A stretch of DNA of 64,000 nt from Bhargavaea changchunensis (GTDB taxonomy: Bacteria; Bacillota; Bacilli; Bacillales_A; Planococcaceae), in the NCBI RefSeq assembly GCF_042665595.1, contig NZ_JBHTCT010000036.1:1-64000 (forward strand), read 5' to 3'. Made by a program: the position numbers and the translations under genes. This document shows, in pieces, positions 7,724-14,656 of the stretch; position 1 is the stretch's first letter, and every line of letters starts with the position of its first letter. The notes under the pieces are model-generated. The model saw only the letters and a list, made by a program, of their open reading frames with translations. It was not told the DNA's origin and did not search any database.

Positions 7724-8629
7724 TCATTCTCCTTCCGTTGGTTCCGGCGCCAATATCCTCAGGTGACGGCGCAGGACCTTGATTGCGATCGGAGTGTTTC
7801 CTCCTTCGTCACCGTCAATGTTGCAGGAAAGCGGCTCATCCGTCTCAATATGGGCATGGGTCGTCCGGATTTTCTCGACCGCCCCCTCGTCCTGCAGCTT
7901 TCCAAGGAGCAGTGACGCGGACATTTTTAGCAGTCCCGGCAGCTTCACTTGCTTGATCACTGTCAGGTGGAGCAGCCCGTCATCTGTCCTGGCACCGGCA
8001 TTCATCTTCTCAAAACCGCCCACCGAATTTGTCAGGGCCGCAAGCACCAGCGATGCCTGCCCGGTCCATTTGCCTCCGTCGTGAGTGATGGTGAATTGGT
8101 TCCTCTCATCCGAAAGCAGCGTCTGCAGTCCGTGTGCAGCGTAAGCAAGCGGACCAAAACGCGTTTTTTCCCCTACCGGTACGTCCATCACTCCTTCGGC
8201 AAGACTGCCAACAGCGAGGATATTCATAAAATAACGGTCGCCGGCCAGGCCGATATCAGTAGGCCTTGCAACAAACTCCGGAAGTCCGCGGATTGCGTCT
8301 TCAGGATCCAGCGGAATCGACAAGGCTCTTGCAAAGTCATTTACTGTGCCCAGCGGGATCAGGGCAAAGTCCGGCCGGTCTTGTTCCCCGGCCAGCCCGT
8401 TGATCGCCTCGTTCACGGTGCCGTCCCCTCCCATTGCGACAACGAGAGGATGCCCGCTTCTCGCCGCTTCCCGCGCAAAGGCAGTCGCATCGCCTTCCTT
8501 CTCCGTTGCCCGGACTTCGACGGAATAGCCCATCTCCTCCAAAACCCGGATGCACAGTTCGCGATAGGTTTCCGCCAGTTCCTTCCCCGAAGAGGGGTTC
8601 AGGATAAAGACTGCCTTCCCTTTTTCCAT
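7724..8629 (-). CDS. Diacylglycerol-kinase-family lipid kinase (YegS/BmrU/DgkB type)
   Basis: A 301-residue cytoplasmic kinase domain. The nucleotide-binding GGDGTVNEAING motif (about residues 67-78), the FILNPSSGK opening and the PLGTVNDFARAL block are diagnostic of the DAGK catalytic family, which phosphorylates diacylglycerol or related lipids. Length is typical of the family. It is the first gene of a two-gene unit with an AraC-type regulator. Upstream, GGGTAT at a loosely sigma-B-like spacing is seen, but the -35 match is poor. DgkB proper is usually near other genes, so I do not assign that name. Confidence 0.85.
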   Translation of the reverse strand: MEKGKAVFILNPSSGKELAETYRELCIRVLEEMGYSVEVRATEKEGDATAFAREAARSGHPLVVAMGGDGTVNEAINGLAGEQDRPDFALIPLGTVNDFARALSIPLDPEDAIRGLPEFVARPTDIGLAGDRYFMNILAVGSLAEGVMDVPVGEKTRFGPLAYAAHGLQTLLSDERNQFTITHDGGKWTGQASLVLAALTNSVGGFEKMNAGARTDDGLLHLTVIKQVKLPGLLKMSASLLLGKLQDEGAVEKIRTTHAHIETDEPLSCNIDGDEGGNTPIAIKVLRRHLRILAPEPTEGE

Positions 8630-8701
8630 GACACACGTCCTTCCGGTTTTCTTAAATACTCATTCTATACCCTAACGCGGTTATTTTTCACACATTTATG
8701 C

Positions 8702-8733
8702 AAAAAAGCCCATCCGAAATGGATGGGCTCTTT
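8702..8733. terminator. Bidirectional terminator
   Basis: Stem GCCCATCC / GGATGGGC with an AAAAAA run on one side and CTTT on the other; on the minus strand it reads as a hairpin followed by T6, ending the gene at 8745. Confidence 0.8.
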
Positions 8734-8744
8734 GCGGAAACGTC

Positions 8745-9191
8745 TTACAGTTTATCGGTATTGACCCGATTTTCCGTCGTGACGGAATCCGTGTCTTCAT
8801 TGTGCTGCTCGGCCGTCTCATCATTGCTGCCGAGGCTCGCCTTTTGTTGGCCGGCAGGCTGACCGGTTTCTTTTTTGTGGTACAGTCCGTCTTCGTCTGG
8901 ATTCTTCTTCTTGCTTTTTTTGTCTTCCACTTCCTGATTGTAGTAATGGACGCTTGTCTGTGCACCTTCGGCGACCATGTCATTATCCTGGAAGTCGTAA
9001 GGATCGGAAAGGCCTGCTTTCGTGTCCTCGTAGTTACGGTTAACCTTCTGTGATTCCACAAACGAATCCATTTTTGTCTTCAGGTTATTGAAGGCGACCA
9101 TTGCCTTGTCACGGTTCTCCTTCTTGCTGAAATACGCGTAGGCACCCGCCGCGAGGCCTGCCAATAAGAGATTCTTATTTTTGCTTGCCAT
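8745..9191 (-). CDS. YtxH-like hydrophilic stress-type protein, 148 residues
   Basis: The protein begins MASKNKNLLLAGLAAGAYAY, a short Gly/Ala-rich hydrophobic segment, followed by a charged helical part (about 22-50) and a disordered Lys/Asp/Glu/Gln-rich tail. This architecture resembles the YtxH general stress family, but the identity is not strong. The ATG at 9191 is used because GGAGG sits nine bases upstream; two ATGs in between are too close to it. A sigma-B-like promoter lies 53 bases upstream, inside the end of the neighbouring acetyltransferase gene. Confidence 0.6.
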   Translation of the reverse strand: MASKNKNLLLAGLAAGAYAYFSKKENRDKAMVAFNNLKTKMDSFVESQKVNRNYEDTKAGLSDPYDFQDNDMVAEGAQTSVHYYNQEVEDKKSKKKNPDEDGLYHKKETGQPAGQQKASLGSNDETAEQHNEDTDSVTTENRVNTDKL

Positions 9192-9243
9192 TTCCATCAT
9201 CCTCCAGTTCCAATTTCGGTCATGTATGGGTTCATAGTGAAGT

Positions 9244-9269
9244 ATACCCCTTCACTTGCCGCAGGAAAC
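9244..9269 (-). promoter_or_regulatory. Sigma-B-like promoter for the YtxH-like gene
   Basis: Minus-strand GTTTCC (9264-9269), 14-bp spacer, GGGTAT (9244-9249). The -10 is a perfect match to the Bacillus sigma-B consensus GTTTAA-N12-15-GGGTAT. The -35 lies within the last codons of the upstream gene. Confidence 0.55.
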
Positions 9270-9707
9270 CACAAGCCGCATATCCACATGGGGGATTCCG
9301 TCTTCATCATAGGGTTCGGAAACCGGCCGGAATCCGCAGGATGCATAAAATTCTTTCAGATGTAATTGCGCCGAAAGATGCACAGGGATATCGCCGTAAC
9401 GTTCTGCGGCAACCTCTTTTGCCCTTTCGACAAGCTCACGCGCAATTCCTTTTCCCCGGTGGGATTTCCTGACGATGACTCGGCCGATCGCCGGATCTTC
9501 ATGTACTTCTCCGGGCTTGATGATCCTTGCGTAGGCTGCAATCGTATCACCCTCCCACCCGGACAGGTGCAGAGCAGCCCGGTCATGTCCGTCGATTTCC
9601 GGATATGGGCACTCCTGCTCGACGACGAACACATCGACACGCAGTCTGAGAATTTCATAGAGTTCGTCCGCAGTCAGTTCCGCAAAGTTTTTAACCGTCC
9701 ATTTCAT
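9252..9707 (-). CDS. GNAT N-acetyltransferase, ElaA-like
   Basis: A 151-residue GNAT-fold protein. The ElaA-type features are visible: LRVDVFVVEQECPYPEIDGHD near the N-terminus, the acetyl-CoA loop VIVRKSHRGKGIARELVERA (R/Q-x-x-G-x-G/A), and the C-terminal FYASCGFRPVSEPYDEDGIPHV. Substrate is unknown. ATG 9707 follows AGTGGGA; an ATG six codons earlier has no ribosome site. The 3' end appears to carry the promoter of the downstream YtxH-like gene. Confidence 0.82.
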   Translation of the reverse strand: MKWTVKNFAELTADELYEILRLRVDVFVVEQECPYPEIDGHDRAALHLSGWEGDTIAAYARIIKPGEVHEDPAIGRVIVRKSHRGKGIARELVERAKEVAAERYGDIPVHLSAQLHLKEFYASCGFRPVSEPYDEDGIPHVDMRLVVSCGK

Positions 9708-9817
9708 CTTTCCCACTTCTTTCATTTCAATTTGATTACATTATTCCACAACATATATCGGAGGATCGATTTATTTGTTATAGTTGATGGAAATCTATTT
9801 CCGAGGTGACCTTTTCC

Positions 9818-10312
9818 ATGATCCGTTTGATGACACGACATGATTTCGAGACCGTCCGGCAGATCGCGGCGGTCAGCTATGATGATACGTATCAGGGCAT
9901 TCTCCCGGAAGATGTCCAGGAGTCCTTTCTCACACGAGCCTATGCTTCCCCGATGATGATGAAACGGCTGGAAAAGACCACGATGCTGATAGCGGAACAT
10001 GAAGGGCGCCCGGTCGGATTTGCCAACTTCACCCATGTTGACGAAGACGGCGATGCTGAACTGACCGATATGTATCTCTTGCCGGATTACCAGGGCATGG
10101 GGTTCGGCACGGCACTTCTTGAAGCCGGCATTTCATCCCTTGAGGACGGCCATCAGCTGTTCGTCTACGTTGATAGCCTTAACGAAGGAGCCCGCCTGTT
10201 CTACGAAAAACAGGGCTTTGAACTTCTTGAGGAATTTGACGAGCTGTTCGAAGGCTATCCAACGTCCACTGCACAATATGTCTATTACCTCAAAGCACCC
10301 GCTCTTGTATGA
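9818..10312 (+). CDS. GNAT N-acetyltransferase
   Basis: A 164-residue single-domain acetyltransferase starting MIRLMTRHDFETVRQIA. The acetyl-CoA-binding motif A is LLPDYQGMGFGTALLEAG, followed by a conserved ARLFYEKQGFELLEE segment. The start ATG at 9818 lies behind GAGGTGA; an in-frame GTG four codons earlier overlaps that site and is unlikely. Monocistronic with its own terminator. The substrate cannot be predicted. Confidence 0.85.
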   Translation: MIRLMTRHDFETVRQIAAVSYDDTYQGILPEDVQESFLTRAYASPMMMKRLEKTTMLIAEHEGRPVGFANFTHVDEDGDAELTDMYLLPDYQGMGFGTALLEAGISSLEDGHQLFVYVDSLNEGARLFYEKQGFELLEEFDELFEGYPTSTAQYVYYLKAPALV

Positions 10313-10327
10313 GCAGGTGCTTTTTTT
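10292..10327 (+). terminator. Terminator of the acetyltransferase gene
   Basis: Stem AAAGCACC-c-GCTC / GAGC-a-GGTGCTTT followed by a T7 run; the stem begins within the last codons of the gene. Confidence 0.85.
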
Positions 10328-10391
10328 ATGGTTTAATCTCCAATATCTTTTATCTCATTTTTCTAAAGGGTTCCATTAAATCGTGGTACAG

Positions 10392-10433
10392 AAAAAGCAA
10401 AGTGCCCGGCCATCGGACCGGAGCACTTTGCTT
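10392..10433. terminator. Terminator of the DUF4064 gene
   Basis: Stem AAGCAAAGTGC / GCACTTTGCTT enclosing CGG/CCG; on the minus strand it ends in TTTTTC just after the gene at 10444. Confidence 0.7.
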
Positions 10434-10443
10434 GAGGCACTTA

Positions 10444-10935
10444 TCAGAGTGGCCGCATCGGGTCATTGTCATAGGCCGTTTCCGCAACAACAGGCGGCTT
10501 GCGCACGAAGCACATGATTCCTGCGATGTAGAGCAAAATCGAAGTAAGCGACAAAATACCTGCAAGAACTCCTGCGATGATGAACAGAATCCCGCTTAGC
10601 TTTGAGTTTTTATTCAGCTGGATGAGCGCGACCACAATCAGCACAGTACTGATGACGAGTGCGGCGATAAAGAACCAGCCGAAGCTGACCATCCAGTCCA
10701 TACCCATGTACATCATATCGATAATCGCCTGTGCGTCTGTTTCGGTTAAGTTCGGGTCATTCCAGATTTCCGCCTCGAATTCCTGCTGGAACTGCGGGTC
10801 GTTCGTCATCATCTTCATGAAATTGTTCAAAGCGAATGTCAGGATGATTCCGAGCACGTTGAACACCAGGCCGATGATTCCGAGCACACGCTCGCCAGTC
10901 CGCTTGAACGGACGGTTGAAAGAGTTTGGTTCCAT
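10444..10935 (-). CDS. DUF4064-family membrane protein
   Basis: A 163-residue protein with four hydrophobic segments (about 18-38, 84-104, 112-134 and 135-145), of the small DUF4064 type common in Bacillales. The N-terminus FKRTGERVLGIIGLVFNVLGI matches the family's typical opening, and an acidic extracytoplasmic loop (QQEFEAEIWNDPNLTETDAQ) separates the first and second segments. Function is unknown. AGAGGTG precedes the ATG. It is monocistronic. Confidence 0.75.
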   Translation of the reverse strand: MEPNSFNRPFKRTGERVLGIIGLVFNVLGIILTFALNNFMKMMTNDPQFQQEFEAEIWNDPNLTETDAQAIIDMMYMGMDWMVSFGWFFIAALVISTVLIVVALIQLNKNSKLSGILFIIAGVLAGILSLTSILLYIAGIMCFVRKPPVVAETAYDNDPMRPL

Positions 10936-11032
10936 TTAGTGACACCTCTTCTTTTTCTTTTATTCTACTTTCTTCTTACGGATGAGACCACGAGGGGGTT
11001 TCATCTTTTTTAAATCAAGCGTGGTCTGGAAG

Positions 11033-11058
11033 GTTTACCCAGACATTTAGCGGGGTAG
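11033..11058 (+). promoter_or_regulatory. Sigma-B-like promoter for the 31-codon gene
   Basis: GTTTAC (11033-11038), 14-bp spacer, GGGTAG (11053-11058), about 47 bases ahead of the start codon. Ten of twelve positions match the Bacillus sigma-B consensus. Confidence 0.6.
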
Positions 11059-11104
11059 AAATACACTATCAACTTATTAATCGAAAAAAGGGGGAGACGA
11101 ACCC

Positions 11105-11200
11105 ATGGAAAAGAAACTCATCTTCAGTCAGTCCGATGCTATGTACGCCATTGCCGGATCGTCTGTTCTTACCGCAATCCTGCTCTTCATCACATTCTGA
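11105..11200 (+). CDS. Small membrane peptide, 31 residues
   Basis: The peptide begins MEKKLIFSQSDAMYAIAGSS and ends in a hydrophobic stretch (VLTAILLFITF), so it can be a single-pass membrane peptide with a charged N-terminus. GGGGGAG nine bases upstream of the ATG is a strong ribosome site, and a sigma-B-like promoter is correctly placed. I know no family. It is followed by an even shorter frame (11212) with its own ribosome site and a terminator, so the whole transcript would be about 200 bases. It could be a stress peptide or part of a small RNA. Confidence 0.5.
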   Translation: MEKKLIFSQSDAMYAIAGSSVLTAILLFITF

Positions 11201-11211
11201 GGGAGGACTTT

Positions 11212-11238
11212 ATGACAATCTGCCACTGCCAAACATAA
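11212..11238 (+). CDS. Putative 8-codon mini-gene (MTICHCQT)
   Basis: GGGAGG precedes ATG 11212 by six bases, and the frame runs eight codons to TAA just before a terminator. It contains two cysteines and a histidine. The ribosome site is as strong as any in the window, but so short a frame could be chance or the remnant of a longer gene. Confidence 0.25.
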   Translation: MTICHCQT

Positions 11239-11274
11239 AAAAGCAATCCGCCCAACGGAACGGATTGCTTTTTT
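11236..11274. terminator. Bidirectional terminator
   Basis: Stem AAAAAGCAATCCG / CGGATTGCTTTTT with a 10-base loop. It ends the small-peptide transcript on the plus strand and the acetyltransferase gene at 11282 on the minus strand. Confidence 0.85.
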
Positions 11275-11281
11275 CGTGTGC

Positions 11282-11566
11282 TTATTTTGCCTTGACATCC
11301 TCATATTCATCATAGCGGCCAAATGCCGTCACAACGTAAGAACATACCGCTTCCATCTTGTAGTTGTTTTCACGGGCATAGTCGGCCGCCCGGTCGAGCA
11401 GCTTTTTCGCCACGCCTCCTCCCCGGAGCGACGGGTCGACGAATGTATGGTCCATCACCATCACATCCCCCATCATCGTCCAGGTGATTTCAGCATCACG
11501 CTTGCCGTTCTCTTCATGCACGAATGCATATCCATCACTGCCAAGTTCCTTCAGTTCAAATTCCAT
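11282..11566 (-). CDS. Small GNAT-like acetyltransferase, YjdJ type
   Basis: A 94-residue protein consisting of only the GNAT core, as in the YjdJ/GTNAT (N-acetyltransferase domain-containing, pfam14542) family: MVMDHTFVDPSLRGGGVAKKL is the acetyl-CoA loop and AVCSYVVTAFGRYDEYEDV the conserved C-terminal strand with its cysteine. AAAGGGGAG precedes the ATG. Substrate is unknown. It starts 42 bases downstream of the dioxygenase gene on the same strand and may be its operon partner. Confidence 0.8.
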   Translation of the reverse strand: MEFELKELGSDGYAFVHEENGKRDAEITWTMMGDVMVMDHTFVDPSLRGGGVAKKLLDRAADYARENNYKMEAVCSYVVTAFGRYDEYEDVKAK

Positions 11567-11608
11567 GTTTTAACTCCCCTTTCCCCATTTGTGTACCCGG
11601 AACGACGC

Positions 11609-12574
11609 TCAGTCAAGCTCAAGCGGACTGAGCGATGCCTCGATCTCCCGGCGGTTCGGCTCAAGGAATGGCGGCAGTGCCAATGTCTCGCCAAGTGAGT
11701 CCATCGGTTCATCCGAGTCAAAGCCCGGCTCATCCGTTGCCAGTTCAAACAGGATGCCGTTCGGCTCGCGGAAGTAAATCGACCGGAAATAGTAACGGTC
11801 CACTTTACCGCTTGTCTGGAACCCTGCCCGCTCAAGATGCTCCAGCCATTTGTCGTAGTCCCCGAAGGTCGGAACCCGGAAGGCGACGTGGTGGACGCTG
11901 CCCCTGCCAGGCCGCTCCGGCGGCAGGTCGGGACGGGTCTCGAGATGCACTTCCGCGCCTGCTCCCCCCTCGCCGGTCTCGTAGACGACGATGTCCGGCA
12001 TGCCGGGGACATCGGACGGATAAGTGCCCGACTTTCGGAAGTTCAGCACTTCCGTCAGTACGGTTTCCGTGCGTTCCGGGTGACGTACCGTCAATTTTAC
12101 AGGACCAAGACCGACAATCGCAAATTCTTCTGGAATATCTGATTTTTTCCAGGGGATACCGTATGGGACGCCCGAACCGTCATCGGCAATGAGCATGAGT
12201 CGTGATCCTTCGTTGTCGGTGAAGGCGATCGTCTTCCGGCCGTTGCGTTCCCGGATTTCTTCATGTTCCACGCCAAGTTCCCCGAACCGGCCGATCCAAA
12301 ACTCAAGTGCCTCTACGGACTTGACCCGGAATCCGGTACTGCTGATGGAAGAGACCCCCGGGTAGGTGCGTCCTGCCATCGGGATTTCAAAATACGTCAT
12401 ATCCGTTCCCGGCGTGCCGACCGCATCTGCATAAAACAGGTGGTACATAGAGGTGCTGTCCTGATTGACCGTTTTTTTAACAAGCCGCATGCCCAGCACC
12501 CTGGTAAAGAAGTCATGGTTTTTGGCTCCGCTGGCCGTGATGGCCGAGACATGGTGGATTCCTCCGAGTTGCAT
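11609..12574 (-). CDS. Ring-cleaving dioxygenase, MhqO/MhqE-like (glyoxalase fold)
   Basis: A 321-residue protein built of two vicinal-oxygen-chelate modules. The start LGGIHHVSAITASGAKNHDF carries a metal-ligand histidine (H7/H8 region), the second module has GSVHHVAFRVP, and E-containing ILFELATDEPGF supplies the third ligand. This is the extradiol-type dioxygenase family of Bacillus MhqO, MhqE and MhqA, which act in quinone and electrophile detoxification. An MhqR-like operator sits just upstream, strongly supporting that role. No mhqR gene is in the window. Confidence 0.85.
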   Translation of the reverse strand: MQLGGIHHVSAITASGAKNHDFFTRVLGMRLVKKTVNQDSTSMYHLFYADAVGTPGTDMTYFEIPMAGRTYPGVSSISSTGFRVKSVEALEFWIGRFGELGVEHEEIRERNGRKTIAFTDNEGSRLMLIADDGSGVPYGIPWKKSDIPEEFAIVGLGPVKLTVRHPERTETVLTEVLNFRKSGTYPSDVPGMPDIVVYETGEGGAGAEVHLETRPDLPPERPGRGSVHHVAFRVPTFGDYDKWLEHLERAGFQTSGKVDRYYFRSIYFREPNGILFELATDEPGFDSDEPMDSLGETLALPPFLEPNRREIEASLSPLELD

Positions 12575-12590
12575 ATTTCCCCACTCCTTT

Positions 12591-12649
12591 ATCTTGAATT
12601 CGAGATGATTTCCTTTTGTTATCTTATACCCTCAGGAAGCATTTTGCAA
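12591..12649 (-). promoter_or_regulatory. Promoter with MhqR-type operator
   Basis: Minus-strand TTGCAA (12644-12649), 17-bp spacer and TAAGAT (12621-12626) form the promoter. Downstream, at 12591-12606, ATCTCGAATTCAAGAT is a 16-bp imperfect palindrome that nearly equals the MhqR box known from Bacillus subtilis (tATCTcgaAtTCgAGATaaa). A repressor bound there would cover the transcription start region. Confidence 0.7.
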
Positions 12650-12707
12650 TCAGCGGGCTTCCCCGCTACACTTAATAGACATACCCCATCCGGAAAGGAA
12701 TTTGACC

Positions 12708-13430
12708 ATGTCGCTGATTTTCTGGACACAATTATTACTGATCATTCTATTTGCCCTGTTCGCCTACCTGATCCTTAAAAGGCGTTCCTATATGTTCATT
12801 TCGGGATTTGCCACGCGCCCTGAGGAAGAACAAAAACAATTGATCGATAACGGCTACCCGCAGGGTGTCGGCCGCCTGTTCCTGATCATCTCGGCGGGGC
12901 TTCTTCTCCTTATGCCGCTCGAATTAACCGGTTTCCGCTATACGTTCGAGTTGCAGATGGCCTTTATGATGCTGGTCCTGTTCGGCGGACTTATCATCCT
13001 GTCGCGCCGCGAAGTCCCTTACAAGAGGAAGCGTGCCTTTCTCACCTCGGTCATCATGACAGTTGTCGTGATCGGCGGGACAACGGTCCTCCTCTTTATC
13101 GGCGCCAAACAGCCGGATGTCACTTTGGGCGGTTCGGCAGTGGAGATTTCCGGTATGTACGGCGAAGAGATTCCCTACTCGGACATCCGCTCCGCAAAAC
13201 TTCTCGAAACAATGCCTAAGATTCACTATAAAGAAAATGGCTTCGGCTTTGCCGACTACGCCAAAGGACACTTTTCAGTCGAAGGCCATGGTTCTTCCCT
13301 TCTTTTCGTCGACAGGAAGCAGTCGCCCATTCTGCTGATCGAGACAACCAATCGCCCCGTTTTCATTACGGGCGTCAACCCGGATGAAACCAAGTCATGG
13401 CATACGGAGCTGGACCAGCGGATTCGATGA
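12708..13430 (+). CDS. DUF3784 / bacterial-PH-domain membrane protein
   Basis: A 240-residue protein. Residues 1-120 hold four hydrophobic segments in the DUF3784 pattern (LILKRRSYMFISGFATRP, then DNGYPQGVGRLFLIISAGLLL). The C-terminal 100 residues form a hydrophilic beta-rich region (VEISGMYGEEIPYSDIRSAKLL and GFADYAKGHFSVEGHGSSLLFV) like the bacterial PH domain. Function unknown. ATG 12708 follows AAAGGAA; a TTG six bases earlier is possible but less likely. It is convergent with the YpuA-like gene, with a 21-bp repeat array in the gap. Confidence 0.7.
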   Translation: MSLIFWTQLLLIILFALFAYLILKRRSYMFISGFATRPEEEQKQLIDNGYPQGVGRLFLIISAGLLLLMPLELTGFRYTFELQMAFMMLVLFGGLIILSRREVPYKRKRAFLTSVIMTVVVIGGTTVLLFIGAKQPDVTLGGSAVEISGMYGEEIPYSDIRSAKLLETMPKIHYKENGFGFADYAKGHFSVEGHGSSLLFVDRKQSPILLIETTNRPVFITGVNPDETKSWHTELDQRIR

Positions 13431-13457
13431 CGGCCGTCCAAACCGTTCCAGAGGGAT

Positions 13458-13600
13458 TCGTCACTTTCGTGGGTCATTTCATCACTTTCGTGGGTCGATT
13501 CATCACTTTCATGGATCGTTTCATCACTTTCGTGGGTCGTTTCATCACTTTCATGGGCCGATTCATCACTTTCGAAGCATGATTCGTCACTTTCGCGCCG
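13458..13600. repeat. Array A: seven 21-bp tandem units, core TCACTTTC
   Basis: TCACTTTC starts at 13461, 13482, 13503, 13524, 13545, 13566 and 13587, exactly 21 bp apart. Most units read TCATCACTTTCGTGGGTCG plus two or three variable bases; the last two have diverged after the core. Because 21 is a multiple of three, both strands stay open and give His/Phe-rich false proteins. The array fills the gap between two convergent genes, before their terminator. Its core is also found in array C. Confidence 0.95.
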
Positions 13601-13626
13601 GACCCGGCCATTTTGAATAGAACAAC

Positions 13627-13668
13627 AAAAACGGATGCACCGGCAAAACTGCCGGGCATCCGTTTTTT
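13627..13668. terminator. Bidirectional terminator
   Basis: Stem AAAAACGGATGC-aCCGGCA / TGCCGG-GCATCCGTTTTTT, immediately after the YpuA-like gene on the minus strand. Confidence 0.85.
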
Positions 13669-13673
13669 CAGAT

Positions 13674-14585
13674 TCAGCTGAACAGCGAGCGGACCGAGTC
13701 GATCAGGTTATTGAAGAAGTCTTTGACTTTCTGCCAGAAGCCTTCATCGTTCACTGTCTCACGGATTTTGTCGCCGTATTTATCATTGAAGTCCTGAGCA
13801 AACTGTCCGAGCTGATCCGACCATTTGCTAAAGTCGATATCAAGCTGGCGGATGCGGTCCATCAGGTCCACCAGAAGCTGGCGGTCTTCGGGGCTCAGTT
13901 CGATTTGGAGCTTGTCGAGCTGCTCGGTAACAATCCGCTCCACGTCTTCCTTCGTCGCCGGGTTCTGTTCGGCGATCTGCTGCTTCAGCTCGGTAAGAAG
14001 TTCCGTCACCTTTTGCTCGTCAACACCCGACTTTTCGGCGAGCTCTGTCGCAACGGTAAGTTCGTCGTTGGCAACGTCCGTCCGTTCGGTATCAAGCGTG
14101 CCGCCGCTGGCCTCATACGCTTTGTAGATGCCTGCCAGCGCGGAGTGGCCAGTGACCGGTTTCGGTGCCGCGACGTCGACATCGGCATCTTCGATTCCCG
14201 CTGTAAGCATTGCATTTGCATACATATCCGACGTAACCTGGGTGATGTTGTCCGGAGTGACAATCTGGATGACGAGTCCGCTTCCCGGCTCTGTCACCGT
14301 GATTTTCGCGGACGAATACATCCGCGCCCGAGGATTCGCTCCTTGGATGTATTTGCCCAGATCCTGTCCGGAAACGGTGATTTCCTCGACTTCCGCTTCT
14401 TCCTTCACCTTCAGGCTGCTTTCCACGCTCGCTCTCTGGTCCGCGGTCAGGTCCGCGCCGTATACGACAATCGGAACACCTAGACGTTCATCGACCGCAG
14501 GCTCGGCAGAAACGGCAGGTCCCGTCAACATGGAAAGTACCAGTGCCAATATTGCGGGCAATACCCATCTTCTCTTTTTGTTCAT
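13674..14585 (-). CDS. Secreted DUF1002 protein (YpuA-like)
   Basis: A 303-residue protein with a signal peptide (residues 1-27, cleavage likely after VSA). The DUF1002 core follows (about 35-250): VVYGADLTADQRASVESSLK, YSSAKITVTEPGSGLVIQI, ATELAEKSGVDEQKVTELL. The C-terminal 60 residues form an amphipathic, coiled-coil-prone tail. It resembles Bacillus YpuA, of unknown cell-envelope function. AAAGGGG precedes the ATG. It is downstream of cvfB on the same strand, separated by a weak hairpin. Confidence 0.85.
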   Translation of the reverse strand: MNKKRRWVLPAILALVLSMLTGPAVSAEPAVDERLGVPIVVYGADLTADQRASVESSLKVKEEAEVEEITVSGQDLGKYIQGANPRARMYSSAKITVTEPGSGLVIQIVTPDNITQVTSDMYANAMLTAGIEDADVDVAAPKPVTGHSALAGIYKAYEASGGTLDTERTDVANDELTVATELAEKSGVDEQKVTELLTELKQQIAEQNPATKEDVERIVTEQLDKLQIELSPEDRQLLVDLMDRIRQLDIDFSKWSDQLGQFAQDFNDKYGDKIRETVNDEGFWQKVKDFFNNLIDSVRSLFS

Positions 14586-14610
14586 GAGGTTTTCCCCTTT
14601 CCTGGATGCA

Positions 14611-14637
14611 AAAGCAACTCCTCACCCATATGAACGG
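14611..14637 (-). terminator. Weak hairpin after cvfB
   Basis: CTCCTC-a-CCC / GGG-c-GAGGAG, between cvfB and the YpuA-like gene. The T-run after it on the minus strand is interrupted (TTGCTTTTGC), so read-through is likely. Confidence 0.4.
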
Positions 14638-14656
14638 GCGAGGAGGGTAAAAAGTT

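Noticed and set aside
13384..13620. Open frames in array A giving His-His-Phe or Thr-Lys-Val-Met repeat proteins
   Set aside because: They arise because the 21-bp period is a multiple of three. There is no ribosome site, and the same effect appears in other arrays; treated as repeat DNA.
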